A stretch of 64,000 bases of DNA from Serratia marcescens (GTDB taxonomy: Bacteria > Pseudomonadota > Gammaproteobacteria > Enterobacterales > Enterobacteriaceae), in the NCBI RefSeq assembly GCF_006715005.1, contig NZ_VFMJ01000001.1, positions 1,612,001-1,676,000 on the forward strand, in the 5' to 3' direction. The position numbers and the translations under genes were made by a program. Shown here piece by piece: positions 1 through 8,268 of the stretch (positions are counted from its first letter, which is position 1; each line of letters starts with the position of its first letter). The notes beneath the pieces are model-generated. The model was given only the letters and a program-made list of their open reading frames with translations, had not been told where the DNA came from and did no database searches.

Positions 1-366
1 ATGGGACTGTCATTGATCTTTATCGCCCACGATTTGGCGGTGGTGAAGCACATTTCCGATCGCGTGTTGGTGATGTATCTGGGCCATGCGGTGGAGCTGG
101 GCACCTATGACGAGGTGTACCACAACCCGCAGCATCCTTACACCAAAGCGCTGATGTCGGCGGTGCCGATCCCGGATCCGGACAAGGAGAAGGAGAAGCA
201 GATCCAGCTGTTGGAAGGGGAGCTGCCTTCGCCGATCAACCCGCCGACCGGCTGCGTGTTCCGCACCCGCTGCCCGATCGCCGGGCCGGAGTGCGCCAAG
301 ACGCGTCCGCTGCTGGAGGGCAGCTTCCGCCACGCGGTATCCTGCCTGAAGGTCGATCCGCTGTAA
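1..366 (+). CDS. oppF: Oligopeptide ABC transporter ATP-binding protein OppF, C-terminal part
   Basis: This is the 3' end of the gene, cut by the left edge of the window; the ATG at base 1 is an internal Met. The 121 residues hold the region after Walker B ([13 protein letters not shown], containing the switch His) and the C-terminal oligopeptide-transporter extension with Cys residues ([15 protein letters not shown]). The sequence matches enterobacterial OppF almost residue for residue. OppF is one of two cytoplasmic ATPases that power OppABCDF import of peptides. It is expected to be the last gene of oppABCDF, and a strong hairpin follows the stop codon. The N-terminal Walker A part lies outside the window. 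Confidence 0.95.
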   Translation: MGLSLIFIAHDLAVVKHISDRVLVMYLGHAVELGTYDEVYHNPQHPYTKALMSAVPIPDPDKEKEKQIQLLEGELPSPINPPTGCVFRTRCPIAGPECAKTRPLLEGSFRHAVSCLKVDPL

Positions 367-385
367 TGCGCCGCTAGCCGGCAAC

Positions 386-419
386 AAAAAGCCCCGCTGA
401 ATAAGCGGGGCTTTTTTTA
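386..419. terminator. Bidirectional terminator between oppF and yciU
   Basis: The stem GCCCCGCT/AGCGGGGC (391-411) has a run of T downstream on the + strand and a run of A upstream. It can therefore terminate both oppF (+) and yciU (-). Confidence 0.85.
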
Positions 420-439
420 TCCGATGCGCTGGCGGCGAA

Positions 440-763
440 TCATTCTTTCCACAGAATGTGGCACAGCTTGTGGTCTTTCTCGCGGCAGATCAGCACGCGG
501 GCGAACACGTCGTTGATCGGCTCGCCGTCGCTGTCTGCCAGACCGATCACCACTTCGGCGAAGAAGTCCGGGTTCAGGTCGTAATCCACGTGCTCGCTCC
601 AGTCTTCGGAGGGATCGTACAGTTCGGCGCCGCCGCGCTCTTCAAACTGCAGGTTGAACAGCAGAATATCCGCCGGATCCAGATTGTCGCCGGCCAATTC
701 GAGAAAGATGTCGTAGGCCTGTTCCAGCGTTTCGTCTTCGGTAAGGCGGTTATTCAAATCCAT
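440..763 (-). CDS. yciU: YciU family protein (UPF0263/DUF440)
   Basis: A 107-residue acidic protein that matches YciU of E. coli and HI1450 of Haemophilus in length and sequence. Acidic stretches ([21 protein letters not shown] near the N-terminus) fit the family's proposed double-stranded-DNA-mimic fold. The exact cellular role is not established. There is no signal peptide. It lies between oppF and clsA, as in other Enterobacterales, 56 bp downstream of the clsA stop on the same strand. Confidence 0.9.
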   Translation of the reverse strand: MDLNNRLTEDETLEQAYDIFLELAGDNLDPADILLFNLQFEERGGAELYDPSEDWSEHVDYDLNPDFFAEVVIGLADSDGEPINDVFARVLICREKDHKLCHILWKE

Positions 764-819
764 AAAAAAATCCTGATAACAAATGATTTGGCGTTATTAA
801 AGCACGCTCGTCGCGGCTT

Positions 820-2280
820 TTACAGCAGCGGGCTGAAAAAGTAGAACAGGCGCTCGACCAGGCGATGCCAGAATGGCCGCTTCAGCCACTCTTTGGCGTT
901 CAGCAACTGGGAACGGGCGATGTAATCTTCCTGCACGCAGGCCAGATCGCTGCCGAAGCCGTCATCGTCGATCACCAGCGTGATCTCGAAGTTCAGCCAC
1001 AGGCTGCGCATGTCCAGATTAACGGTGCCGACCAGGCTGAGCTGGCCGTCCACCAGCACGCTCTTGGTATGCAGCAGGCCACCTTCGAACTGATAGATTT
1101 TCACGCCGGCCTCCAGCAGCTCGGAGAAGAATGCGCGGCTGGCCCAGCGCACCATCATCGAATCGTTGTCGCGCGGCACGATGATACTGACCTCAACGCC
1201 GCGTAGGGCGGCGGTGCAAATGGCGTGCAGCAGATCGTCGCTCGGCACGAAGTACGGCGTGGTCATGATCAACTGCTCGCGCGCAGAATAGACCGCTGTC
1301 AGCAGCGCCTGGTGGATCATCTCCTCGGGGAAGCCGGGGCCGGAGGCGATCACCTGAATGGTATGGCCGCTTTCCTGCTCGAACGGCATGATATTGACGT
1401 CCGGCGGCGGCGGCAGAATGCGCTTGCCGGTTTCAATCTCCCAGTCGCAGGCATAGACGATGCCCATGGTCGTGGCCACCGGGCCTTCCATGCGCGCCAT
1501 CAGGTCGATCCATTGGCCGACGCCCGCATCCTGCTTGAAGTAGCGCGGATCGACCATGTTCATGCTGCCGGTATAGGCGATATAGTTGTCGATCAGCACC
1601 ACTTTGCGGTGCTGGCGCAGATCCATGCGGCGTAGAAATACGCGCAGCAGGTTGACCTTCAGCGCTTCGACCACTTCGATGCCGGCATTGCGCATCATCG
1701 CCGGGTAGGGGCTGCGGAAAAATTGCAGGCTGCCGGCGGAGTCCAGCATCAGGCGGCAATGTACGCCGCGCCGGGCGGCGGCCATCAGTGATTCGGCCAC
1801 CTGATCGACCAGGCCGCCGGGCTGCCAGATATAGAACACCATTTCGATGTTGTGGCGTGCCAGCTCGATATCGCGGATCAGCGCTTTCAGCGTGTCGTCG
1901 GTGGTTGTGAGCAGCTGCAGCTGGTTGCCTTTGACGCCGTCGATGCCCTGGCGGCGGTTGCACAGCTGGAACAGCGGTTCGGCGACTTCACTGTACTCGG
2001 TAGCGAAGATGCGGCGGCTCTCTTTCAGCTCTTTCAGCCAGCGTGCGGTTGACGGCCACATGGCCTTGGCACGCTCGGCCCGGCGCTTGCCCAGGTGCAG
2101 TTCGCCGAACGATAAATAGGCCACGATGCCGAATAGCGGCAGAATGTAGATAACCAGCAGCCAGGCCATGGCAGAGGGAACCGCGCGGCGTTTCATCAAA
2201 ATGCGCATCGTCACGCCGGCGATCAGCAGCCAGTAGCCGAACACCATGAGCCAACTGATTACGGTATAAAATGTTGTCAT
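820..2280 (-). CDS. clsA: Cardiolipin synthase A
   Basis: Joins two phosphatidylglycerol molecules to give cardiolipin and glycerol at the inner membrane. The start is placed at 2280 because the protein then begins [11 protein letters not shown] and is 486 residues, the E. coli ClsA length; an open frame continues upstream but does not look like ClsA. Two N-terminal hydrophobic segments (about 5-25 and 37-57) are followed by two phospholipase D motifs, HRKVVLIDN in the first half and HTKSVLVDG in the second. The C-terminus ends in the family tail LFYFFSPLL. High confidence by near identity to ClsA. Confidence 0.96.
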   Translation of the reverse strand: MTTFYTVISWLMVFGYWLLIAGVTMRILMKRRAVPSAMAWLLVIYILPLFGIVAYLSFGELHLGKRRAERAKAMWPSTARWLKELKESRRIFATEYSEVAEPLFQLCNRRQGIDGVKGNQLQLLTTTDDTLKALIRDIELARHNIEMVFYIWQPGGLVDQVAESLMAAARRGVHCRLMLDSAGSLQFFRSPYPAMMRNAGIEVVEALKVNLLRVFLRRMDLRQHRKVVLIDNYIAYTGSMNMVDPRYFKQDAGVGQWIDLMARMEGPVATTMGIVYACDWEIETGKRILPPPPDVNIMPFEQESGHTIQVIASGPGFPEEMIHQALLTAVYSAREQLIMTTPYFVPSDDLLHAICTAALRGVEVSIIVPRDNDSMMVRWASRAFFSELLEAGVKIYQFEGGLLHTKSVLVDGQLSLVGTVNLDMRSLWLNFEITLVIDDDGFGSDLACVQEDYIARSQLLNAKEWLKRPFWHRLVERLFYFFSPLL

Positions 2281-2522
2281 AAAGGCGAAAAATCCCGTTC
2301 GCAAACCACCAATGATGAGTGTACGCACAGATCGGTCAAGGCGAAACCTTTTATCGGCGCTTATGTTACATAAATATGATGAAGTTAAGGCACTTGCTGA
2401 AAATGAAAGGGCGGCTTTTGCCCGCGTGGCGCCCGCTGTACCGCCGATAACTGCGGCTTGGATCACGGACGGAAAGGACTATAATGCCCGCGGTTGGCAT
2501 TAGACGAACGAGTGACGGAATT

Positions 2523-2699
2523 ATGAGACGCAGTAGAAATGAAGTGGGCCGCTGGCGCATGTTGCGGCAGAGCCAACGCCGCCGGCATCGCTGGCTGGAA
2601 CGCCAGTCGTGCAGCAATCGCCATATTATCCGGGTGCGGCGTCGCCTGGACGATCAGCATCGGCGCGCGCTGCTGTTTGCGGTATCCTGCGAGTGGTAA
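2523..2699 (+). CDS. yciY: Small basic protein YciY
   Basis: A 58-residue, Arg-rich protein whose start MRRSRNEVGRWRM matches E. coli YciY. The frame is open further upstream, but homology begins at 2523. Function is unknown. It sits divergently upstream of clsA, the same place as in E. coli, and ends just before a terminator hairpin. Its high Arg content suggests nucleic-acid or phosphate contacts, but that is only inference. Confidence 0.8.
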   Translation: MRRSRNEVGRWRMLRQSQRRRHRWLERQSCSNRHIIRVRRRLDDQHRRALLFAVSCEW

Positions 2700-2703
2700 A
2701 ACG

Positions 2704-2732
2704 AAAACAGTCCCGTGAGGGACTGTTTTGTT
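2704..2732. terminator. Terminator after yciY / Dps-family gene
   Basis: The inverted repeat AAAACAGTCCC/GGGACTGTTTT around GTGA is flanked by A and T tracts and lies between convergent genes. It should act in both directions. Confidence 0.8.
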
Positions 2733-2744
2733 ATGGCGCCAGGG

Positions 2745-3236
2745 TTATTTGCCCAGATAGGCGTTGAGCATCCAGACCTGTTTTTCCTGTTCTTTGATGT
2801 AATCGCTCATCAGCGACGCGGTGCCTTCGTCACCGGCGTCTGCCGCCACCGCCAGCAGCTCACGCTGCTGTTGCAGCAAGACTGAATACCCTTCCAACAG
2901 GCCGCGCAGCGTGCCTTTATCATCGGTCACGTTGGTGTGTTCCTTGATGTCGGCGGTTTTCAGATAGTCGCTGAAAGCGTGACGCGGCTGAGAACCCAGC
3001 GTCAAAATACGTTCCGCCAGCTCATCCACCTTGGTCAGCAGATCGTTATATGTCTCTTCGAATTTCGCGTGCAGTTCAAAGAACTGCGGGCCGGTAATAT
3101 TCCAGTGATAGCCGCGCACGTTCATATACAGCACCTGATAGTTCGCCAACAGCGCATTCAGCGCTTCGGCGAGTTTTGCCGATTGTTTACTGTCGAGGCC
3201 GATATGGGTTTTCGCTGCTTTCTTTGCCGTTGCCAT
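2745..3236 (-). CDS. Dps-family ferritin-like DNA-protection protein
   Basis: A 163-residue Dps/miniferritin. Such proteins form dodecamers that oxidise and store iron and protect DNA in starvation or peroxide stress. The start at 3236 (MATAKKAAKTHIG) has a good AGGAGA ribosome site. The ferroxidase residues can be read as His44, His56, Glu60, Asp71 and Glu75, with the same spacing as His51/His63/Asp67/Asp78/Glu82 of E. coli Dps. The rest of the sequence is far from E. coli Dps, so this is a second Dps lineage rather than its ortholog. The short Lys-rich N-terminus could bind DNA. It is the first gene of the accessory block between yciY and yciI. Confidence 0.88.
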   Translation of the reverse strand: MATAKKAAKTHIGLDSKQSAKLAEALNALLANYQVLYMNVRGYHWNITGPQFFELHAKFEETYNDLLTKVDELAERILTLGSQPRHAFSDYLKTADIKEHTNVTDDKGTLRGLLEGYSVLLQQQRELLAVAADAGDEGTASLMSDYIKEQEKQVWMLNAYLGK

Positions 3237-3436
3237 AATAATCTTCTCCTGATTATTTGTTCCGATAGTAGACAGAATCAATTTCCATAGCTGTTACAGT
3301 AACCGGATTTATCGCAGGGTTAAACACGATAACAGGCATTATTGCCATCGCTCAAACCGATGACGATAAATCCGTCGAGCAAATTGCCGAATCAGTTTAC
3401 GCAGGATCCGCAGGCGAAAAAAGCCGCTTTTATCGG

Positions 3437-4909
3437 TTACTTGCGCAGCGCCAGTTTCACCGCGCCGGCGCCCAGCGCCATTAACAGCGCGGCGGCGATC
3501 AGCACCGTAATAAACGCGCGCTCAAAGGCCAAACGCGCCAGCTGCGTCAGCTGCTGCGCGCGGTCGGCCGCCATCCCGGCCGCCAGCCGCAGGGCTTCGT
3601 CGATGCTGTCGTAGGCCAAATCGCTGACCGGCAGCTCCGCTGGCAGTGCCAGGCTGTGGCTATAGACCGCCGTCATCAGCCCGCCGAGCAGCGTCACGCC
3701 CAGCACGCCACCCAGTTCGTAGGAGACGTCTTCGATAGAGGCCGCCATGCCGGATTTCTCCTCTGGCGCGTTCAGCATGATGGCGGTGGACGCGGCGGTG
3801 ATCACGCCGCCGAGGCCAAAGCCCACCAACGCCAGGCTCACCAGCTGCAGCCCCATACTGCTTTGATACCACAGGGCGAGGCCGGCGATGCCAAAGGTGG
3901 TCAGGGCGAAACCGCCGAGGATGATGCTGCGTTCGCCGTAGCGCGGCAGCAGCAAACCGGCCATCGGCCCCGCCAGCGCTGAGGCCAGCGGGATCGGCAA
4001 AATAAACAGCGCCGCCTGCAGCGGGCTGAGGCCGAGCACCAGCTGCAAGCGTTGGCTGAGCACCAGCTCGACGCCGATCAGCGCCACCATCGACAGCAGG
4101 GCCACGCCGATGCCGCCCGCGAACAGCCGATTGCGGAACAGGGAGAAATCGATCATCGGGTGAGCACTGCGCTGCTGACGACGCACGAACAGCACGAGGA
4201 ACAATACGCCGATCGTGGCCGCCACGAGCAGGGCGATCGCATCAGGCGTCGGCTTGCTCAGCTCCTTCAGCGCATAGATAGCGCCGACCAGGCCAATCAT
4301 GATCTGCACCGAACCGACGATGTCCGAAGGGCGCGGGTTATCGCCGCCGCAGCGAGGGATCAGTTTCGACGCCAGCGGCCAGACCAGCAACACGACCGGC
4401 ACATTGATCAGGAACACCGAACCCCACCAGAAATACTCCAGCAGCAGGCCGCCGACCACCGGGCCGATGGCCGCACCGCCGGAGGCCACCGAGGCCCAGA
4501 TGCCGATCGCCAGCGCGCGTTCACGTTCGTCGGTAAAGACGTGGCGCACGATGGACAGCGTGGCGGGCATCATCATTGCCGCGCCAACGGCGAGGAACAC
4601 CCGCGCGGCGATCAGCCATTCGGCGGTGGGCGAGAAAGCGGCGCACAGCGACGCGACGGCAAACACCGGCAGTCCGGCGAGAAACAACCGTTTATGGCCG
4701 ATGCGATCGCTCAGCATGCCGGCGCCGGGCAACAGGCCGGCCACCACCAACGGGTAAGCGTTGACGATCCAGAGTTTTTGCGAGGCACTGGCGTTCAGCG
4801 CCTGGGTTAAGCGCGGCAGGGCGGTATATAACACCGTCATATCGATAACGATCAGGAAAAGGGCGCTGGCGACCATCGTCAGGATCAACCAGCGGTTCTT
4901 GGCGTACAT
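3437..4909 (-). CDS. 14-TM MFS multidrug efflux transporter, SmvA/QacA type (DHA2 family)
   Basis: A 490-residue inner-membrane drug:H+ antiporter. Hydrophobic segments span the whole length. Family motifs seen are DMTVLYTALP in helix 1, GMLSDRIGHKRLFL in the 2-3 loop, and ASGGAAIGPVVGGLLLEYFW, the motif C region. The stretch WWGSVFLINVP is very like Salmonella SmvA, which exports quaternary ammonium compounds, methyl viologen and chlorhexidine. A TetR gene is transcribed divergently 126 bp away, the arrangement of smvA-smvR. Likely substrates are cationic biocides or dyes (inference). The SmfY-type pump of S. marcescens is an alternative name for this family member. Confidence 0.85.
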   Translation of the reverse strand: MYAKNRWLILTMVASALFLIVIDMTVLYTALPRLTQALNASASQKLWIVNAYPLVVAGLLPGAGMLSDRIGHKRLFLAGLPVFAVASLCAAFSPTAEWLIAARVFLAVGAAMMMPATLSIVRHVFTDERERALAIGIWASVASGGAAIGPVVGGLLLEYFWWGSVFLINVPVVLLVWPLASKLIPRCGGDNPRPSDIVGSVQIMIGLVGAIYALKELSKPTPDAIALLVAATIGVLFLVLFVRRQQRSAHPMIDFSLFRNRLFAGGIGVALLSMVALIGVELVLSQRLQLVLGLSPLQAALFILPIPLASALAGPMAGLLLPRYGERSIILGGFALTTFGIAGLALWYQSSMGLQLVSLALVGFGLGGVITAASTAIMLNAPEEKSGMAASIEDVSYELGGVLGVTLLGGLMTAVYSHSLALPAELPVSDLAYDSIDEALRLAAGMAADRAQQLTQLARLAFERAFITVLIAAALLMALGAGAVKLALRK

Positions 4910-4991
4910 AATTCATATCCAGTTAACGTGGGCGGCGCGGAGGCGCCGCCATTCGGGTAACCCACCGGCGATGCCGGGTGGTATACTGATG

Positions 4992-5020
4992 ATAATATAT
5001 ATCCATACGTTCGTATTGAA
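4992..5020 (-). promoter_or_regulatory. Promoter of the MFS pump gene with embedded TetR-type operator
   Basis: On the minus strand TTCAAT (5015-5020) and TATTAT (4992-4997) are 17 bp apart, a good sigma-70 layout for the pump gene. Between them, touching the -35 box, lies the inverted repeat ATACG-TT-CGTAT (5005-5016). A dimeric repressor bound there would cover the promoter. The divergent tetR gene begins 20 bp further, so the site could also set autoregulation. The site is visible; which protein binds it is inferred. Confidence 0.6.
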
Positions 5021-5035
5021 AAGAAGGGTTTCTAA

Positions 5036-5587
5036 ATGGGACGTCAACGCAGCATCGATCGCGACAAGGTTTTGGACATCGCCGAAGAGATCGTCGCCAC
5101 CCAGGGCGCCGCCGGCTTGACCATCGACGCCGTCGCCAAAGCGATGGGGATCTCCAAGGGCGGGGTGCAGTATTGTTTCGGCAGCAAAGACGCCCTGATC
5201 GATGCCATGTTCGATCGCTGGGGCAGTGCCTATGAGACGCTGTTCACGGCGATCGCCGGCGACGATCCTTCGCCGCAGACTGCCGTGCGGGCGCATATGT
5301 TGGCCACCCAGAGTTCGGATCAGACCGCCAGCGCCAAGGCCGCCGGGCTGATGGCGACGCTGATTCAAACGCCGGAGCATCTGGCGAGCACGCGCGAATG
5401 GTATCGCAGCCGCATCGCCGGTTTGGATTTGACCACCGAAGAAGGCAAGCGCGCGCGCCTGGCGTTTCTCGCCACCGAAGGCGCCTTTATGCTGCGTTAC
5501 TTTGGTTTAATGGATATCGACCAGGCGGAATGGGAAACGATGTTCGCCGATATGCAGGCATTGATATTGACGGGCGGCGACAAGTAA
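5036..5587 (+). CDS. TetR/AcrR family repressor, divergent from the MFS pump (SmvR-like)
   Basis: A 183-residue one-domain-plus-effector regulator. The N-terminal helix-turn-helix reads LTIDAVAKAMGISKGGVQYCFGSKDAL (split here at about residues 28-54), typical of TetR proteins. The C-terminal part (about 60-183) is the variable ligand-binding helical domain. Divergent pairing with an SmvA-like pump matches SmvR, whose inactivation raises biocide efflux in other Enterobacterales. It probably represses the pump and itself through the palindrome at 5005-5016. The ligand cannot be deduced. Confidence 0.85.
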   Translation: MGRQRSIDRDKVLDIAEEIVATQGAAGLTIDAVAKAMGISKGGVQYCFGSKDALIDAMFDRWGSAYETLFTAIAGDDPSPQTAVRAHMLATQSSDQTASAKAAGLMATLIQTPEHLASTREWYRSRIAGLDLTTEEGKRARLAFLATEGAFMLRYFGLMDIDQAEWETMFADMQALILTGGDK

Positions 5588-5634
5588 GCGCAGGGACAAG
5601 CGGCAGGGAGCAGCCTGCCGCGGGCTAAGCCTGA

Positions 5635-5898
5635 TTATTTATAGGCTATCGCATTGATGGTTTCGAAGGTGGTTTTCCCCTCGCGACCGATAATGACGTA
5701 ATACTTACCGCCTTTTTCATCTACCGCTTTCGACAGACGCGCATGGTCGATCCCCACGGTGTCGTCGCCGTCTTGTGAAATGGTCACCGGACCGATCTCG
5801 GTATGTTTCGCCGCCTCTTCCCGAGTGATTTCAATTGCCGCCAGGGAAGAGAATGAGGTGAACGCCAGCAGTGCCAAGAGATATTTAGTTGCCTTCAT
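5635..5898 (-). CDS. Secreted YdgH/BhsA/McbA-like protein (DUF1471)
   Basis: An 87-residue protein with a signal peptide (MKATKYLLALLAFTSFSSLA, cleavage after about residue 20) and a single DUF1471 domain (VTISQDGDDTVGIDHARLSK...YYVIIGREG). The start at 5898 is chosen because it opens the signal peptide. Small proteins of this family (BhsA, McbA, YhcN) are periplasmic or outer-membrane-associated and respond to acid, peroxide, copper or biofilm conditions. The precise role here is unknown. It is convergent with the tetR gene, 47 bp away. Confidence 0.85.
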   Translation of the reverse strand: MKATKYLLALLAFTSFSSLAAIEITREEAAKHTEIGPVTISQDGDDTVGIDHARLSKAVDEKGGKYYVIIGREGKTTFETINAIAYK

Positions 5899-6031
5899 AA
5901 TTATTCCTTTTGGAAGATAAAAACGACCCGTAACTGCATCTTGACTACGGCTCAAGTGTAGGTCAGCGGCGGCGGTTTACCATGCAGCGGCAAAAAATAG
6001 TCTCAGACGGTGGCGCCTATCACACTGATAG

Positions 6032-6124
6032 TTAGTCAAGGGGGCGGCGAAAGGCGTATGTTTATCGAACAAGATATTCCCTCGAAGAACCTTTAAGCCA
6101 GCCACTCCGTGCTGGCTTTTTTTT
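6032..6124 (+). ncRNA. Candidate small RNA with strong intrinsic terminator
   Basis: No gene on the + strand precedes the excellent terminator at 6095-6124, so that terminator has no known client. The transcript would begin near a 15-bp palindrome (CTATCA-CAC-TGATAG, 6017-6031). The 3' part, CCCTCGAAGAACCT followed by AAGCCAGC...GCTGGCTTTTTTTT, recalls the flanks of RyhB without its long central seed. No convincing -35/-10 pair was found, so the start is a guess. It could instead be a remnant or an antisense terminator for the sugar-transport operon. Confidence 0.3.
6095..6124 (+). terminator. Rho-independent terminator on the + strand
   Basis: Perfect stem AAGCCAGC/GCTGGCTT (6095-6102, 6111-6118) with an eight-base loop and eight T. 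The minus strand has no T tract here, so the terminator serves a + strand transcript. Confidence 0.8.
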
Positions 6125-6173
6125 GCAGACAAGTGCCATAGCAGGGCCCCCTGGAGCCAGGGGGCCGGGGGGA

Positions 6174-7181
6174 TTATTTGCGGGCATCCAACAGCGCTTG
6201 GGCGTTCTCTGCGGTAACGACGGTCCACGGAATGTAGTAATGCTTCTGCGTGCCACCCTCCCATTTCAGATCCTTGGCGTACTGCTTCCAAATATCCGAC
6301 TGAGGTTGATAGCTTTCACCTTTCACAGCACGCAGCGCGACGTCGATGGAGCCCTGCATCTGGCCTTTGGCATCTTGCAGAATAGAGACCATTTCACCGG
6401 CCTGCACCGCATGAATCGCGTCGGAAACGCCGTCAACGCCGGCAATCGCGAAGTCCTTCACATTCAGGCCGGCGCCTTTGATCGCTTCGATAGCGCCCAG
6501 CGCCATCTCGTCGTTTTGGCCGATCACGCCGTTGATTTTACCCCGGTGTTTCTGCAGCCAGTTTTCCATCAACGGCTGCGCTTCCGCGCGTGACCAGTTG
6601 GCCGTTTTGCGTTCAAGTACGGTGACCTGGCCGACACCGCACTCGGCAATCGCTTTATCGTTGCCCTTGCCGCGCTGGATCTCGCCGCTGCCGCCTTTCG
6701 GGCCTTCGATAATCACCACGTTCACCTTTTGGTTCTTGCAGTCGAGTTTGTTCAGGACGGCTTTGGCTTCCAGATACCCGCCCAACTCGTCATTAGACAC
6801 CACTTCAGACGTCATCGCGTCCGTGTTCAGGCGCGCGTTGGTGACCACCACCGGGATTTTGGCTTCGTTGGCATTAGTGACGATATCGATATTGGCTTCA
6901 AAATCCATCGGGTTGACGATAATGGCATCGGCGCGCGTCTGGATAGCGGTGGCGGCCTGATCGTTTTGCACCGATGCATCATAACGCCCATCGTAGAAGG
7001 TCAGCACGGCTTCGCCGCTTTTCACCGCCGGGTGTTCCTTCCCGAACCTTTCCATCAATTGCACAAACTCGGCTTTGTTGCCGTACATCAATACCGCAAT
7101 TTTAACCGGGGCGGCCTGAGCAGCCGACAGGCTACCGAACATCATGGCAGAGGCAAACAACGCTATCTTGGTCTTATTCAT
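6174..7181 (-). CDS. Periplasmic sugar/polyol-binding protein of ABC importer
   Basis: A 335-residue type I periplasmic binding protein (RbsB-like fold). A signal peptide of 23 residues ends at SAAQA before APVKIAVLMYGN. The ORF keeps the family landmarks DAIIVNPMD, GQNDEMALGAIEAIK and AIAGVDGV. It is the last gene of a minus-strand operon with the permease, ATPase, xylulokinase-like kinase and xylitol dehydrogenase-like enzyme, with AGGAGA before its ATG. From context the ligand is probably a pentitol (xylitol or D-arabinitol) or D-lyxose; sequence alone does not settle this. Confidence 0.88.
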   Translation of the reverse strand: MNKTKIALFASAMMFGSLSAAQAAPVKIAVLMYGNKAEFVQLMERFGKEHPAVKSGEAVLTFYDGRYDASVQNDQAATAIQTRADAIIVNPMDFEANIDIVTNANEAKIPVVVTNARLNTDAMTSEVVSNDELGGYLEAKAVLNKLDCKNQKVNVVIIEGPKGGSGEIQRGKGNDKAIAECGVGQVTVLERKTANWSRAEAQPLMENWLQKHRGKINGVIGQNDEMALGAIEAIKGAGLNVKDFAIAGVDGVSDAIHAVQAGEMVSILQDAKGQMQGSIDVALRAVKGESYQPQSDIWKQYAKDLKWEGGTQKHYYIPWTVVTAENAQALLDARK

Positions 7182-7214
7182 GGTTTTCTCCTGGTAGAGT
7201 TGGGTCTGATGTTA

Positions 7215-8252
7215 TTAATCGCGCTGTTGCTTACGCGAGGGGTCGAGCAAGACGGCAAGAACGATCAATGCGCCTTTGATAATTTGTTGGTAATACGATT
7301 GCACGCCGAGCAGATCGAGGCCGTTATTCATCACCCCGATAATCAGTACGCCGAAGAAGGTGCCGACCAGCGTACCGACACCGCCGGCCATGCTGGTGCC
7401 GCCGATCACCACCGCCGCGATGGCGTCCAGCTCATACCCTGCGCCGGCGTTGGTCTGCGCCGAGCCGGTGCGCGCCGTGAGGATCAGGCCGGCGATGCCG
7501 GCCAGCGCGCCGCACAGCGTATAAACCAGAATTTTGATGCGGATGACGTTGATCCCCGAGGTGCGCGCGCTTTTCGGGTTGCCGCCGACGGCGTAGATGT
7601 AGCGCCCGAAGAGGGTTTTATTCAGCACAAGCCAGGCGAGGGCGAACAGCACGATGAAGATGATAACGGGCACCGGAACGCCGCCGACATAGCCATTGCC
7701 TAACCAGCGGAAATCGCTGTTCAATTGCGATACCGGATTGCCGTTGGTGGTCAACATGGTTAAACCGCGCGCCGCGGAGAGCATGCCCATGGTGACGATA
7801 AACGGCTGCAGCCGATAACGGGCTAACACGGTGCCGTTCACCAGGCCGCAAACGATGCCGATGCCCAGCGCCACAATCAGCGGCGCCATGACGGCGGTCG
7901 CGGTGTCGCCGATAGCCAATCCGCTGTTGTTGGTGGCGAAGCGAGCGGCAACGATCCCGCTTAACGCCAGCACCGAGCCCACGGAGAGATCGACGCCGGC
8001 CGTAATGATGACAAAGGTCATGCCGATCGCCAGAATGCCGTTGATCGAGACCTGGCGCAGGACGATCAGGGTGTTTTCATTGCTGAGAAAATAATTGCTG
8101 CTCCAGGCGCCCTGAGCGACCTGGTATTCGCCAATCAGCGCCACGATCAGGCACAGTGCGAAAAAGGCGATGATAATGCCGTACTTGTGCATACGGCGCT
8201 TATTGCGGGTGAAAAATGAAATTCCTGGTGATAAGGAGTGGGCGCTGCTCAT
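7215..8252 (-). CDS. ABC sugar/polyol transporter permease (RbsC/AraH family)
   Basis: A 345-residue inner-membrane permease (BPD_transp_2 family) with about eight to ten hydrophobic segments. Family landmarks are GVDLSVGSVLALSGIVAA, FIVTMGMLSAARGLT and the helical stretch GTSMAGGVGTLVGTFFGV near the C-terminus. The start at 8252 (MSSAHSLSPG) has GAGAGA just upstream; a longer frame to 8279 would overlap the ATPase gene. It should form a homodimer that passes the substrate from the binding protein at 6174-7181, driven by the double ATPase at 8269-9774. The stop precedes the binding-protein start by 33 bp, so they are co-transcribed. Confidence 0.9.
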   Translation of the reverse strand: MSSAHSLSPGISFFTRNKRRMHKYGIIIAFFALCLIVALIGEYQVAQGAWSSNYFLSNENTLIVLRQVSINGILAIGMTFVIITAGVDLSVGSVLALSGIVAARFATNNSGLAIGDTATAVMAPLIVALGIGIVCGLVNGTVLARYRLQPFIVTMGMLSAARGLTMLTTNGNPVSQLNSDFRWLGNGYVGGVPVPVIIFIVLFALAWLVLNKTLFGRYIYAVGGNPKSARTSGINVIRIKILVYTLCGALAGIAGLILTARTGSAQTNAGAGYELDAIAAVVIGGTSMAGGVGTLVGTFFGVLIIGVMNNGLDLLGVQSYYQQIIKGALIVLAVLLDPSRKQQRD

Positions 8253-8268
8253 TTTTTTTCTCTCTCTG

